DNA of 64,000 nucleotides from Variovorax sp. Sphag1AA (GCF_014192575.1 NZ_JACHYC010000004.1:434001-498000), one strand, 5' to 3'; counted from the stretch's first letter, positions 1-9,387 are shown. The notes: generated by a model from the sequence alone, not told the origin. Numbers and translations are program-made.

Positions 1-530
1 CTTCCGTGCAGGCGGTGGTCCACGTGGTCGAAGTGCGGCGGGTGCTCGAAGGCGAGATCGCCGCCCTCGCCGCCGAGCGCGCCTCGCGTTCCCAGATCGC
101 CGAGTTGCGCCGCGCCCTCAAGGCCATCGACGAGGCCGTGGCAGACGGCCGCGATGGTGTCGCCGAGGATCTGGCCTTCCACCGCGTCATCGGCGAGGCC
201 ACCGGCAATCCGCAATTCCGGCTGCTGCTCGGCTTCCTGGAGCAATACCTGCGCGAAGGCATGCGCATCACGCGCGGCAACGAGGCGCGACGGCTCGATT
301 TCATGACCGAGGTGCAGCGCGAGCACCGCGCCATCTTTGAGGCGATCTCGGCACGCGACCCCGATGCGGCGCGGCGTCGGGCCACCGAACACATCACACG
401 CGGCGAACAGCGCCTGATCGAAGGTGGCGTCATCGACGTCCGCCGTCGCCAGGCAGCGGCCAAGGCCGTTCGCGACGCCGCGGCCACCACTGCCAGAAAG
501 GGCAAGAAAGCCATGAAGGAGTCCCCATGA
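1..530 (+). CDS. GntR-family regulator, FCD domain (5' end cut off by window)
   Basis: This is the C-terminal part of a FadR/GntR-type transcription factor; the winged-helix DNA-binding domain lies upstream of the window. The visible helical domain fits the FCD ligand-binding fold. It has the EDLAFHRVI stretch, whose Asp and His are typical metal ligands, and later histidines in REHRAIF and ATEHI that would complete the site. A GTG at position 6 is in frame but is very unlikely to be the true start, because that protein would be only the ligand domain. The stop overlaps the next gene's start by four bases (ATGA), so it is cotranscribed with the sugar-acid genes and probably controls them in response to a sugar acid or its breakdown product. 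The ligand is inferred from context only. Confidence 0.85.
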   Translation, partial: SVQAVVHVVEVRRVLEGEIAALAAERASRSQIAELRRALKAIDEAVADGRDGVAEDLAFHRVIGEATGNPQFRLLLGFLEQYLREGMRITRGNEARRLDFMTEVQREHRAIFEAISARDPDAARRRATEHITRGEQRLIEGGVIDVRRRQAAAKAVRDAAATTARKGKKAMKESP

Positions 531-1546
531 AACTGATGATCACGGGAGGCGGCGGTTTCGTCGGCTCGCGCCTCGCCCAGGCGTTGCTGGCGCGCGGCAC
601 GCTCGCAGGCGAGCGCATTGGCCGCCTCGTGCTGACCGACATCGCCCCTCCGCCCGCGAGCCTGCTTGCGGATCCGCGCGTCGAGGCGCGCACCGGTCCG
701 CTGCTGGCGCAGACCGACGCACTGCGCGACGAGGAGTTCGACGGCGTTTTCCACCTCGCTTCCGCCGTGTCGGGCGAATGCGAACTCGATTTCGACCTCG
801 GCTTGCGTTCGAACCTCGACAGCACGCGCGCGCTGCTCGATGCGATCCGTGCGCGCGTCAATGCCGGCGGCAAGGTGCCGCGTGTGGTGTTCTCCAGTTC
901 GGTCGCGGTGTTCGGGCCGGACCCGGCTCATCCGATGCCGAAGATCGTTGCCGACGACACGCTGCCGGTGCCGCAGACGTCCTACGGTATCCAGAAGCTG
1001 ATCTGCGAGCACCTCATCGCCGACTACACGCGCAAGGGCTATGTCGACGGCCGTGCGGCGCGGCTGATGACCGTGACGGTGCGGCCGGGGCGGCCAAACG
1101 GTGCGGCATCGTCGTTCTTCAGCGGCATCATCCGCGAGCCGCTGGCGGGGGTAGAGGCGATCTGCCCCGTATCGCCTGACGTGTCGCATCCGATGTCTTC
1201 GCCGGCACGCACCGTAGAGGGGCTGATCGCGGTCTACGAAGCCAGCCGCGAAGCCTTCTGCGGGCGCACCGCGCTCAATCTGCCAGCGCTCAACGTCACG
1301 GTGCGCGAGATGCTGGATGCGCTTGAAGAGGTCGCCGGCCCGGCAGTGCGTGCGCGGGTGCGTTTCGAGCGCGACGAACGCATCGCAGGCATCGTGGCCA
1401 ACTGGCCGAGCGGTGCCTCGGCCGCGCGCGCAGCGCGTCTGGGGCTTCATCCGCACGAGAACTTCGCCGATATCGTTCGTCAGTACATCGATGACTGCAA
1501 GGCAGCGCCAAACGCAGACCAGACCCTGAAGGGAATGTCCCCATGA
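527..1546 (+). CDS. NAD-dependent epimerase/dehydratase family, DenD-like
   Basis: A 339-residue extended short-chain dehydrogenase. The Rossmann nucleotide-binding glycine motif GGGGFVG is at residues 7-13. The catalytic Ser is in the SSS stretch near 123-125, with Tyr153 and Lys157 in TSYGIQK. Overall it resembles DenD, the D-erythronate 2-dehydrogenase of Cupriavidus, which oxidises a four-carbon sugar acid with NAD+. It overlaps the GntR gene before it and the dehydratase after it by ATGA junctions, so the three form a translationally coupled operon. The neighbouring pentonate-type dehydratase is not part of the known erythronate pathway, so the true substrate may be another aldonate or a lactone. 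The fold is certain; the substrate is not. Confidence 0.8.
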   Translation: MKLMITGGGGFVGSRLAQALLARGTLAGERIGRLVLTDIAPPPASLLADPRVEARTGPLLAQTDALRDEEFDGVFHLASAVSGECELDFDLGLRSNLDSTRALLDAIRARVNAGGKVPRVVFSSSVAVFGPDPAHPMPKIVADDTLPVPQTSYGIQKLICEHLIADYTRKGYVDGRAARLMTVTVRPGRPNGAASSFFSGIIREPLAGVEAICPVSPDVSHPMSSPARTVEGLIAVYEASREAFCGRTALNLPALNVTVREMLDALEEVAGPAVRARVRFERDERIAGIVANWPSGASAARAARLGLHPHENFADIVRQYIDDCKAAPNADQTLKGMSP

Positions 1547-3369
1547 AATCGAAAAAGAAGAACACCAAGGCCTCGTCGGCAAAGACGCCGAAATTCAAGC
1601 TGCGCTCGCAGGCGTGGTTCGACAACCCCGCCAATGCCGACATGACGGCGCTCTACCTCGAGCGCACGATGAACTTCGGCCTCGGCTTCGACGAGCTGCA
1701 ATCGGGCCGGCCGATCATCGGCATCGCACAGACCGGCTCGGACATCGCGCCGTGCAACCGTCACCATCTGGTACTGGCCGAGCGGGTGCGCGAAGGCATC
1801 CGCGATGCGGGCGGCATCGCGTTCGAGTTTCCGATTCATCCGATCCAGGAAACCTGCAAGCGGCCGACGGCGGCCCTGGACCGCAATCTGCAGTACCTCT
1901 CGCTGGTCGAGGTGCTGTATGGCTATCCGATCGACGGCGTGGTGCTGACGACGGGCTGCGACAAGACGACGCCCGCGCAATTGATGGCGGCGGCGACGGT
2001 GGACATCCCGGCGATCGCACTCAATTCGGGGCCGATGCTCAACGGCTGGTACGAAGGCGAGCGCACCGGCTCGGGCACCATCGTCTGGCGTGCGCGCGAG
2101 ATGATGGCGGCGGGGAAGATCGGCTACCAGGAGTTCCTGAAGTTGGTCGCATCGTCCGCGCCTTCCACTGGGCACTGCAACACGATGGGGACGGCCTCAA
2201 CGATGAATTCGCTCGCCGAGGCGCTGGGCATGATGCTGCCGGGCGGCGCGGCGATTCCCGCCCCCTATCGCGACCGCCAGGAGATGGCGTACATGACGGG
2301 CAAGCGCATCGTGGAGATGGTGCGCGAAGATCTGAAGCCCTCGGACATCCTGACGCGCGAGGCTTTCGAAAATGCCATCGTGGTCAACTCCGCGCTTGGC
2401 GGTTCGACCAATGCGCCAGTGCACTTGAATGCGATCGCGCGGCACATCGGCGTCGAATTGACAACGGACGATTGGGAGAAGCACGGCTACAAGATTCCGC
2501 TGCTGGTGAATCTGCAGCCTGCGGGTGAGTACCTTGGCGAGGACTACTACCGCGCGGGCGGGTTGCCGGCGGTGGTGGCCGAACTGGTCGCGCAGAAAAA
2601 AATCAAGCCGGCGATGACGGCCAACGGCAAGACGCTTGCGGAGAACTGCGAAGGCAAGTTCACGAGCGACCGGAAGGTGATCTTCCCGTACAACAAGCCG
2701 ATGAAGAAAAATGCCGGCTTCCTGAATCTGAAGGGCAATCTCTTCGATTCCGCGATCATGAAGACGAGCGTGATCACGCCAGAATTCCACACGCGCTATC
2801 TGGAAGATCCGAAGGACCCGATGGCGTTCGAGGGCACGGCAATCGTGTTCGACGGGCCGGAGGACTATCACGCGCGGATCGACGATCCGAAGATGAAGAT
2901 CGACGAGCGGAGCGTGTTGTTCATGCGGGGCGTGGGGCCTGTGGGCTATCCGGGGGCCGCCGAGGTGGTCAACATGCGGGCGCCTTCGTACCTCCTGAAG
3001 AAAGGCATCACTGCACTGCCCTGCATTGGGGATGGGCGGCAGTCGGGGACTTCGGGGTCGCCTTCGATCCTCAATGCTTCACCTGAAGCCGCAACCGGCG
3101 GTGGACTGGCTTTGGTGCGTACCGGGGATCGGGTGCGGATCGATCTCAAGAAGCGGACTGCCAACATGCTGGTTTCCGACGAGGAGCTTGCCAAGCGGCG
3201 GGCTGAGCTCGAGAAACGAGGGGGGTATCCGTATCCGCAGAGCCAGACGCCTTGGCAGGAGATTCAACGTGCTGTCGTTGATGAGCTTTCGCAAGGGATG
3301 GTGCTTAAGCCTGCTGTGAAGTACCAGCGGATTCACGCTACGTTTGGGATTCCTCGGGATAACCACTGA
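1543..3369 (+). CDS. IlvD/Edd-family sugar-acid dehydratase, D-xylonate dehydratase-like
   Basis: A 608-residue iron-sulfur dehydratase that removes water from an aldonic acid to give a 2-keto-3-deoxy acid. The three cluster cysteines of the family are present: Cys71 (SDIAPCN), Cys139 (TTGCDKTTP) and Cys212 (GHCNTMGTA). From memory, the sequence follows Caulobacter XylD closely, including the [17 protein letters not shown] start and the GDGRQSG and [10 protein letters not shown] motifs near the C-terminus. L-arabinonate or another pentonate is an alternative substrate. It overlaps the DenD-like gene by four bases. A lysine-rich leader of about 18 residues precedes the conserved region. The last 60-70 codons use many T- and A-ending codons, unlike the strongly G/C-ending body of the gene. 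Confidence 0.85.
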   Translation: MKSKKKNTKASSAKTPKFKLRSQAWFDNPANADMTALYLERTMNFGLGFDELQSGRPIIGIAQTGSDIAPCNRHHLVLAERVREGIRDAGGIAFEFPIHPIQETCKRPTAALDRNLQYLSLVEVLYGYPIDGVVLTTGCDKTTPAQLMAAATVDIPAIALNSGPMLNGWYEGERTGSGTIVWRAREMMAAGKIGYQEFLKLVASSAPSTGHCNTMGTASTMNSLAEALGMMLPGGAAIPAPYRDRQEMAYMTGKRIVEMVREDLKPSDILTREAFENAIVVNSALGGSTNAPVHLNAIARHIGVELTTDDWEKHGYKIPLLVNLQPAGEYLGEDYYRAGGLPAVVAELVAQKKIKPAMTANGKTLAENCEGKFTSDRKVIFPYNKPMKKNAGFLNLKGNLFDSAIMKTSVITPEFHTRYLEDPKDPMAFEGTAIVFDGPEDYHARIDDPKMKIDERSVLFMRGVGPVGYPGAAEVVNMRAPSYLLKKGITALPCIGDGRQSGTSGSPSILNASPEAATGGGLALVRTGDRVRIDLKKRTANMLVSDEELAKRRAELEKRGGYPYPQSQTPWQEIQRAVVDELSQGMVLKPAVKYQRIHATFGIPRDNH

Positions 3370-3390
3370 TTGTTGGTTTCTTGGGCCGCC

Positions 3391-3570
3391 TGGGTTGGGG
3401 TGTGGGGCTGGGGGCTTCACTACGCCGGCCGCTGCGCGGCTGCCCTGCGGTGCTCGCCTTTCGCGGGGGCCCGCGCAAACTCGCTTCGCTCAGACAGCGC
3501 GAGCCCTGATCCGCGAAAGGCTGCGCTCCTCGGCGGCGTAGAGGCGCCCCCAGCCCCACACCCCAACCCA
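3391..3570. repeat. Hairpin repeat element, copy 1
   Basis: A 180-bp element bounded by perfect 25-bp inverted arms (3391-3415 and 3546-3570). Two shorter nested pairs lie inside: 8 bp (3420-3427 with 3534-3541) and 11 bp, GCCTTTCGCGG (3456-3466) with its complement (3511-3521). The loop region carries, on the minus strand, GAGCGAAGCGAGTTTGCGCG (within 3471-3491), which is also found in copy 2. It begins about 20 bases after the dehydratase stop, so it may act as a transcription end or mRNA-stabilising structure. No transposase is present. Short frames across it encode arginine-rich peptides and are not genes. Confidence 0.75.
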
Positions 3571-3670
3571 CGCTCCGTCGTGTCTGTGCAGCGAATCGGC
3601 TCGTCTGCGACGTCGCCAATTGTTCCCGCCCACACGGATGGGGGCGGACAGTTCTTCCCTATCGTTTCAG

Positions 3671-3857
3671 CGGTGGCGGGCGGTGTGCCTTTGGGCGACC
3701 GTTGCGGCGCCGCCGAGCAGCGCAGCGGTACGCGGATCAGGGCCGCGCATGTTTGAGCGAAGCGAGTTTGCGCGGACCCCGCGTACCGCGAGCAGCGCAG
3801 GGCAGCCGCGAAGCGGCCGGTGACGTCGGCCGCTCAAAGGCACACCGCCCGCCACCG
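3671..3857. repeat. Hairpin repeat element, copy 2 (inverted orientation)
   Basis: A 187-bp element bounded by perfect 23-bp inverted arms (3671-3693 and 3835-3857). An inner 11-bp pair, GCGGTACGCGG (3725-3735) with its complement (3779-3789), occupies the same place as the inner stem of copy 1. The core is about the same sequence as copy 1 read on the opposite strand, including GAGCGAAGCGAGTTTGCGCG (within 3755-3775). The outer arms are unrelated to those of copy 1. The right arm ends 6 bases before the stop of the LysR gene, so the two elements each abut the 3' end of a convergent gene. The stretch 3571-3670 between them shows nothing recognisable. Confidence 0.75.
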
Positions 3858-3863
3858 CCGCCC

Positions 3864-4772
3864 CTAGGCCGAAGAACTCATCTCTTCAACCGCTTCCCGC
3901 ATAAACCGCGTAATGCTGCGCACAGGAACAGAATCCGGCCGCCCAGCAAACCGAAGCGCCCGAATCGGCACCGGAATCAGCGGCTCCAGCGCCAACACAT
4001 CCACCTTCTCCAGATCCGCCGACTTCGCAGTGCACCCATCGACGAGCGCGACACCGAGCCCGTGGTGCGCCATCGCCAGCGCCGCGTGATAGGTCTGCAC
4101 AGTGACGACGGCCTGGAACCCAACCCCCGCCTGCCGACAAGCCTGACTCAAGCTCGTCCCGACAGGATCGCGGCTGTCGAGCCCCACCACCGGCAGCTTG
4201 ACCAGATCATGCAAAGCCACCGACCCATTGCGCAGCAGCGCGCGCGGCAACATCCCCTTCGGCGCGATGCAGGTCATGCGGCTGTCCGCCAACGTCTCCT
4301 GCGTCAACGAGGGATGCACCGCAGGACTGAACGCGAAACCAACGTCCGCCTCCTGCAGCAACAGCGCCGACATGATCTGCGGCGAGTGCAGCGATTCAAC
4401 CGTCACTGCGACACCCGGATGCTTCTCGCGAAAACGCTTCAGCGCACGCGGAAGCACTTCGTAGCTCAACGCGAGCACCGTGAGGATCCGCAACTCACCC
4501 GAATCCGTTCCCGCGCGCAGATTTGCGGCAAGACGCTGCACCTCATCGAGCTGCGCGAACAGCCGCTCGATATGCGGGTACAGCGCCAGCGCCTCGGTCG
4601 TGGGCGTCAACCGCCCTTTCGCGCGCTGGAACAACGAGAAACCCAGTTGGATCTCCGCATGCTGAAGCGTGCGGCTCACCGCGGGCTGCGTGATGTTGAT
4701 CAAACGCGCTGCCGCACTCACGCTCCCCGTGAGCATGATCGCGTTGAAGACCTCGATGTGACGAAGCCGCAT
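3864..4772 (-). CDS. LysR-family transcriptional regulator
   Basis: A 302-residue LysR protein of ordinary family length. The N-terminal winged helix-turn-helix spans about residues 1-60 (RHIEVFNAIMLTGSVSAAAR, then ITQPAVSRTLQHAE). It is followed by a linker helix and a two-lobed periplasmic-binding-protein-like effector domain to the C-terminus. It starts only 5 bases after the stop of the M20 peptidase gene on the same strand, so the two are probably cotranscribed. That is unusual for LysR regulators, which are more often divergent from their target. The effector cannot be read from sequence. Confidence 0.9.
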   Translation of the reverse strand: MRLRHIEVFNAIMLTGSVSAAARLINITQPAVSRTLQHAEIQLGFSLFQRAKGRLTPTTEALALYPHIERLFAQLDEVQRLAANLRAGTDSGELRILTVLALSYEVLPRALKRFREKHPGVAVTVESLHSPQIMSALLLQEADVGFAFSPAVHPSLTQETLADSRMTCIAPKGMLPRALLRNGSVALHDLVKLPVVGLDSRDPVGTSLSQACRQAGVGFQAVVTVQTYHAALAMAHHGLGVALVDGCTAKSADLEKVDVLALEPLIPVPIRALRFAGRPDSVPVRSITRFMREAVEEMSSSA

Positions 4773-4777
4773 CTCGC

Positions 4778-6076
4778 TCAGGGCCTGGGCTGGGCCGCCA
4801 CCTTGCCGCGCGAAACATCCATGATGAGCTGCGTCGCCAGATACAGCCGCGGCTCGATGGAATCGATCAGCACGTACTCCGCATCCATCGAATGCGCGCC
4901 GAAGCCCTGCAGGCCGAATCGCTCAACCACCGCCGCCTTCGTTTTCAGTGCAGCAAAGGCCGCATCCGTGCCGCCACCCGCCACCTTGTCGTCGGCACCG
5001 AGCGTCCTGCCGAGATCCTTGTAGATCTGCTGCGCATGCGTCGCGAGTGCGAGCGATGCCGCGTTTGCCTCCAGCGGCGGCCGGCGACGCTCGAACTTGA
5101 CTTCGACCTTCGCCTGCGGAATGAGCTGGTTCTTCGAGCGCTCCATCACCAGTTGCTCGATGCGGTCGTAGTCGCTCACCTTCAACACACGCACATCCGC
5201 ACCCGCGACGGCGGTTGCAGGAATCACGTTGCGATTGGTGCCAGCGCGCGAGATCGTCCAGTTGAGCTTGAGCCCGGTCGCCGGGTCCGAAAGATCACGC
5301 ATCTGCAGGATCTGGTGCGACAGCTCGTAGAGCGCATTCACGCCGGCTTCCGGCGCCGAGCCCGCGTGCGACGCCTTGCCTGTGACGTTGAGAGTGACCG
5401 ACGCGATGCCCGCGGTCGCGAGCGAAAGCTTGTCTTCGCGCGCCGACGAGCCCTCGAACGACATCACGACGTCGTGCTCTCCGGCGAGCTTCGTGATCAA
5501 CACGCGCCCGCCGGGCGAGCTGATCTCTTCATCGCCGTTGATCAGCACCGTGAGCGTGCCGTAGTCCTTGAAGTCCATCGCCTTCAATAAGGCGACCGTG
5601 TGCGCAATCACGGCGATGCCCTGCTTGTCGTCCGCAATGCCGAGGCCGTAGGCCTTGTCGCCATCGATACGGAAGGGCTGCTGCTTCGACATGCCGATCT
5701 GGTAGACCGTGTCCATGTGCGCGATCAGCATGATCTTCTTCGTGCCCTTGCCCTTGAAGGTCGCGCGCATCACCTTGCCGATCTTCTCGGGCGTGTCTTC
5801 CATGCGGTAGGCGCCTTCGGACACATCGATCAGCTCCACCTGGCCGCCGAGCGCCTTGAACTTCGAGGCGACGAGATTGGCCATCTTGTCGAGTCCTTCG
5901 AGATCGCGGCTGCCGGATTCGACGGAGACGAACTCCTTCAGGGTCTCGAGGAGCTCCGGCTTCTCCTTGGCAGCCAGTGCGGTCAGGCTCTCATCGGGGG
6001 CGGCGAAGGCACCTGCGCATGCGACGCTCAGTGCGGTCAAGAAAAAGGCTTTACGGGCAAAAGAAACAGCAGTCAT
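4778..6076 (-). CDS. Exported M20-family metallopeptidase (glutamate carboxypeptidase-like)
   Basis: A 432-residue zinc peptidase resembling carboxypeptidase G2. A signal peptide is visible at residues 1-26 (KAFFLTALSVACAGAFA), so it acts in the periplasm. Metal and catalytic residues of the M20 family are present: His120 in AHMDTV, Asp149/150 in GIADDKQG, Glu183-Glu184 in NGDEEISSPG, Glu208 in MSFEGS and a late His in GAHSMDAEYV. The central part (about 215-320) would be the dimerisation domain. Enzymes of this group release C-terminal glutamate from peptides or folates. It lies 25 bases after polA and directly before a LysR gene on the same strand. A GGAGA ribosome site precedes the ATG. 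Confidence 0.88.
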   Translation of the reverse strand: MTAVSFARKAFFLTALSVACAGAFAAPDESLTALAAKEKPELLETLKEFVSVESGSRDLEGLDKMANLVASKFKALGGQVELIDVSEGAYRMEDTPEKIGKVMRATFKGKGTKKIMLIAHMDTVYQIGMSKQQPFRIDGDKAYGLGIADDKQGIAVIAHTVALLKAMDFKDYGTLTVLINGDEEISSPGGRVLITKLAGEHDVVMSFEGSSAREDKLSLATAGIASVTLNVTGKASHAGSAPEAGVNALYELSHQILQMRDLSDPATGLKLNWTISRAGTNRNVIPATAVAGADVRVLKVSDYDRIEQLVMERSKNQLIPQAKVEVKFERRRPPLEANAASLALATHAQQIYKDLGRTLGADDKVAGGGTDAAFAALKTKAAVVERFGLQGFGAHSMDAEYVLIDSIEPRLYLATQLIMDVSRGKVAAQPRP

Positions 6077-6101
6077 TCAGTTCATCGTCTCCAGAATCTT
6101 C

Positions 6102-8894
6102 TCAATGGGCTTTGTCCCAGTTGGGACCGAAGCCAATCTCCGCGAGCAGTGGCACCTTCAGGTCCGCTACGCTCGCCATGAGTCGCGGGATCTCGGTGCG
6201 AACCCACTCGACCTCACTCTCTGGCACCTCGAACACCAATTCGTCATGCACCTGCATGATCATCTTCGTGCCGCGCTTTTCGGCATCGAGCACTTGCTGC
6301 ACCTTCACCATGCTGAGCTTGATGAGATCGGCAGCGGTGCCCTGCATCGGCGCGTTGATCGCAGCGCGCTCCGCCGCGCCGCGACGCGGGCCGTTGGGCG
6401 ACTTGATCTCGGGCAGGTACAGGCGCCGGCCGAACACCGTCTCCACATAGCCGATCTCCTTGGCGTGCGCCTTGGTCTCGTCCATGTAGGCCTTCACGCC
6501 GGGATATCGCGCGAAGTAACGATCGATGTACGACGCCGCGGCCTTGTTGTCGATGCCGAGGTTGCGCGCCAGACCGAAGCTGCTCATGCCGTAGATGAGG
6601 CCGAAGTTGATCACCTTCGCATAGCGGCGCTGCTCGCTCGACACCTGGTCCACCGCCACGCCGAACACCTCGCCGGCGGTCGCACGGTGCACGTCGATGC
6701 CTTCGGTGAACGCGCGCAGCAGCGATTCGTCGCCGCTGATGTGGGCCATGATGCGCAGTTCGATCTGCGAGTAGTCGGAACTGGCGATCACGCTGCCGGC
6801 GGGCGCAACGAAGGCTTCACGCACACGGCGGCCTTCTGCGGTGCGGATCGGGATGTTCTGCAGGTTGGGGTCGTTGCTCGACAGCCGGCCGGTCACGGCC
6901 ACCGCCTGCGCATAGTGCGTGTGCACGCGTCCGCTTCGCGGATGCGCCAGCAGCCCGAGCTTGTCGGTGTAGGTGCCCTTGAGCTTCGAGAGACCGCGGT
7001 GCTCCAGGATCTTCGCTGGCAGCGGGAAATCCTCGGCGAGCTTCTCAAGCACTTCTTCATCCGTGCTCGGCGCGCCGCTCGGCGTCTTCTTGACCACCGG
7101 CAGGCCGAGCTTGGTGAAGAACACCTCGCCGATCTGCTTGGGCGAGCCAAGATTGAACGGTTGGCCGGCGAGGCTGTAGGCCTCCTGCTCCAGCGCCATG
7201 ATGCGTTTGCCAAGCTCGTTGCTCTGCGAAGCCAGCGTGGGCGCATCGATCAGCACGCCATTGCGCTCGATGCGGTAGAGCGTCTCGCTCGTCGCCATCT
7301 CCAGCTCGTAGACGAAGCGCAGTTTCTCATCGGCTTCGAGCTTCGGCCAGAGCGCGCGATGCACATCCAGCGTCTGGTCCGAGTCCTCGCAAGCGTACTC
7401 GGCGGCCTTGTCGATCGCGACCTGGCTGAACGGGATCTGGTGCGCACCCTTGCCGCACAGGTCCTCGTAGTCGATGCCGGTGCGGCCGAGGTGCCGCTCG
7501 GCAAGGCTGGCAAGGCCGTGCGGCTTGTGCACTTCGAGCACATAGCTCTGCAGCATGGTGTCGTGCGCGTAGCCCTGGACTTCGATGCCATGGTTGGCGA
7601 ACACATGGCGGTCGTACTTGATGTGCTGGCCGAGCTTCTTCTTCGCGCCGTCTTCCAGCCAGGGCTTGAGTCGCGCCAGCACTTCGTCGCGCGGCAACTG
7701 TGCAGGTGCATCCGGGTAGTTGTGCCCGACGGGGACGTAAGCTGCCTCACCCGGCGTCACGCTGAAGCTGATGCCGACGATCTCGGCCACCATCTCGTCG
7801 AGCGACGTGGTTTCGGTGTCCAGCGCGACCAAATCGGCCGCTTGCAGCTTCGCGAGCCACTTGTCGAACGCCTCCCAAGTCAGGATGGTGTCGTAGACGA
7901 GGTTGGACGCCTTCTCGGCTGCCTCGAAGCCGGGCTGGTCGAACAGACCCGTGCCGCCTTCCGGTCCGTTGCGCTTCTTGCTCTCCTCGATGAGTTCGGG
8001 CGGCGCCTCGTGCGCTTCGAGGGACTTCACCAGCGACTTGAAGCCGAAGCGCTCGTAGAAGACTTTCAGTTCGTCGATCTGCTGAGCGCCGATCGCAATC
8101 CCTTCCAGCGATGGAAGACCCGTTACATGGCCGTCGAGGTCGCAGTCGGTGCGAATGGTCACCAGCCGCCGCCCCTGCGGCAACCATTCCAGCGCCTTTC
8201 GCAGGTTCTCGCCTGCCTGGCCCTTGACCTCGCCTGCACGGGCGATGAGGCCGTCGAGAGAGCCGTATTCGCCCAGCCACTTGGCCGCCGTCTTCGGACC
8301 GACCTTCTCGACACCCGGCACGTTGTCGACCGAATCCCCCACCAGCGTCTGGTAGTCGATCATCAGGCTGGGCGGCACGCCGAACTCGGCGGTGACGCCG
8401 GCGACGTCGCGCTTCTTGCCGTTCATGGTGTCGATGATCGTCACGTGCTCGTCGACGAGCTGGCTCAGGTCCTTGTCGCCGCTGGAGACGATCACCTCGA
8501 TGCCCTGGTTCGCTGCCGTGCGAGCGAGCGTGCCGATCACGTCGTCAGCCTCGACGTCGGGCACGCAGAGCACCGGCCAGCCCAGCAGCTTCACCACCTG
8601 GTGGATCGGCTCGATCTGGCTGCGCAAGTCGTCCGGCATCGGCGAGCGGTTGGCCTTGTACTCCGGATACCAGTCGTCGCGGAAGGTCTTGCCGGGTGCG
8701 TCGAAGACGCAGGCTGCGTAGTCGGCCCGCACCTCGCGGCGCAGGGCGGTCATCATGTTGATCATTCCCCGGATCGCGCCGGTGGCCGGACTGCCGGGGT
8801 CGCCGGGGACGGCTCGCAGGTCGGGCATCGCGTGGAAGGCGCGGTAGAGGTAGCTCGATCCGTCGACGAGCAGCAGCGTTTTCTTGTCGGTCAT
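6102..8894 (-). CDS. polA: DNA polymerase I
   Basis: A 930-residue repair and Okazaki-fragment polymerase with all three activities. The N-terminal 5'-3' exonuclease starts at TLLLVDGSSYLYRAFHAM. The 3'-5' proofreading domain is intact, with DTET in motif I, KYDRHVF in motif II and YACEDSDQT in motif III. The polymerase domain has DYSQIELRIMAH (motif A), RRYAKVINFGLIYG (motif B) and QVHDEL (motif C). I chose the ATG at 8894 (MTDKKTLLL) over an upstream in-frame ATG at 8936, because family alignment begins there. It is divergent from the small exported protein and thrB. The polA, small protein, thrB neighbourhood is widespread in proteobacteria. Confidence 0.97.
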   Translation of the reverse strand: MTDKKTLLLVDGSSYLYRAFHAMPDLRAVPGDPGSPATGAIRGMINMMTALRREVRADYAACVFDAPGKTFRDDWYPEYKANRSPMPDDLRSQIEPIHQVVKLLGWPVLCVPDVEADDVIGTLARTAANQGIEVIVSSGDKDLSQLVDEHVTIIDTMNGKKRDVAGVTAEFGVPPSLMIDYQTLVGDSVDNVPGVEKVGPKTAAKWLGEYGSLDGLIARAGEVKGQAGENLRKALEWLPQGRRLVTIRTDCDLDGHVTGLPSLEGIAIGAQQIDELKVFYERFGFKSLVKSLEAHEAPPELIEESKKRNGPEGGTGLFDQPGFEAAEKASNLVYDTILTWEAFDKWLAKLQAADLVALDTETTSLDEMVAEIVGISFSVTPGEAAYVPVGHNYPDAPAQLPRDEVLARLKPWLEDGAKKKLGQHIKYDRHVFANHGIEVQGYAHDTMLQSYVLEVHKPHGLASLAERHLGRTGIDYEDLCGKGAHQIPFSQVAIDKAAEYACEDSDQTLDVHRALWPKLEADEKLRFVYELEMATSETLYRIERNGVLIDAPTLASQSNELGKRIMALEQEAYSLAGQPFNLGSPKQIGEVFFTKLGLPVVKKTPSGAPSTDEEVLEKLAEDFPLPAKILEHRGLSKLKGTYTDKLGLLAHPRSGRVHTHYAQAVAVTGRLSSNDPNLQNIPIRTAEGRRVREAFVAPAGSVIASSDYSQIELRIMAHISGDESLLRAFTEGIDVHRATAGEVFGVAVDQVSSEQRRYAKVINFGLIYGMSSFGLARNLGIDNKAAASYIDRYFARYPGVKAYMDETKAHAKEIGYVETVFGRRLYLPEIKSPNGPRRGAAERAAINAPMQGTAADLIKLSMVKVQQVLDAEKRGTKMIMQVHDELVFEVPESEVEWVRTEIPRLMASVADLKVPLLAEIGFGPNWDKAH

Positions 8895-8980
8895 CAAGGC
8901 ATTTTGCCGTGCCGGCGCAACGTACCCGGAAGGCACGCCTACAGGCGCATTTGCGGGTATCCCTGATGCAAACGCGGACC

Positions 8981-8986
8981 TACAAT
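8981..8986 (+). promoter_or_regulatory. Candidate -10 box (TACAAT)
   Basis: TACAAT lies 7 bases before the ATG at 8994. No convincing -35 box sits at 16-18 bases spacing. If it is used, transcription would begin at or next to the start codon and the mRNA would be essentially leaderless; no Shine-Dalgarno sequence is visible. Confidence 0.35.
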
Positions 8987-8993
8987 CGTGTTC

Positions 8994-9380
8994 ATGTCGT
9001 TCACCCGTCTTCTCGTCCCCCGCGCTCGGCTGGCCGCCGCGCTGCTGGGCTGCATCACGCCGTTCGCGGCCATCCAGGCCCAGAACCCTCCGCCCGCGGA
9101 GTCGTCAGCCCGCCCGGCCCAGGAGCAGTCCGCCGAGGACAAGGCAGCCGGACGCCAGAACCAGAAGATCGAGCGCATCCACATCGAGGACAGCCGCAAC
9201 AAGATCGACGAGCTTCGCGTCGGCGGCCAGACGCAGAACATCACCGTGCAGCCCAAGACCACCAACACGCCGGCCTACCAGGTCATGCCCAACGGCGAAC
9301 GTTCGCGCAACGAAGGCCAGTCGGAATCGAGCGCCAGCGACAGTGGTTCGCGGGTCTGGTGGAACGTCTTCAAGTTCTGA
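8994..9380 (+). CDS. Small exported protein of unknown function, polA-thrB neighbour
   Basis: A 128-residue protein. The N-terminus (LARAALLG-type hydrophobic stretch ending PFAAIQAQ) looks like a signal peptide cut near residue 28, giving a small, charged, glutamine- and asparagine-rich periplasmic protein. The middle segment QKIERIHIEDSRNKIDELR and the following VGGQTQNITVQPK are the likely conserved core. In Pseudomonas, a DUF2782 protein sits in the same place between polA and thrB. This may be the betaproteobacterial equivalent, but I cannot confirm homology by eye. I chose the ATG at 8994; a GTG two codons earlier is possible. The thrB start follows 8 bases after the stop. Confidence 0.75.
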   Translation: MSFTRLLVPRARLAAALLGCITPFAAIQAQNPPPAESSARPAQEQSAEDKAAGRQNQKIERIHIEDSRNKIDELRVGGQTQNITVQPKTTNTPAYQVMPNGERSRNEGQSESSASDSGSRVWWNVFKF

Positions 9381-9387
9381 GCGCGCG

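Noticed and set aside
3338..3860. Several overlapping short frames with LSERSEFAR-like peptides on both strands
   Set aside because: They are translations of the hairpin repeat pair, lack ribosome sites and have different lengths in each copy.
3702..5024. A 440-codon plus-strand frame covering the repeat and the LysR gene
   Set aside because: It is antisense to the LysR gene and extremely rich in Arg and His, so it is not a plausible protein.
5856..8966. A 1036-codon open frame on the plus strand
   Set aside because: It lies antisense to polA, whose motifs are intact. Its translation is rich in His, Arg and Leu, as expected of a complementary-frame shadow in GC-rich DNA.
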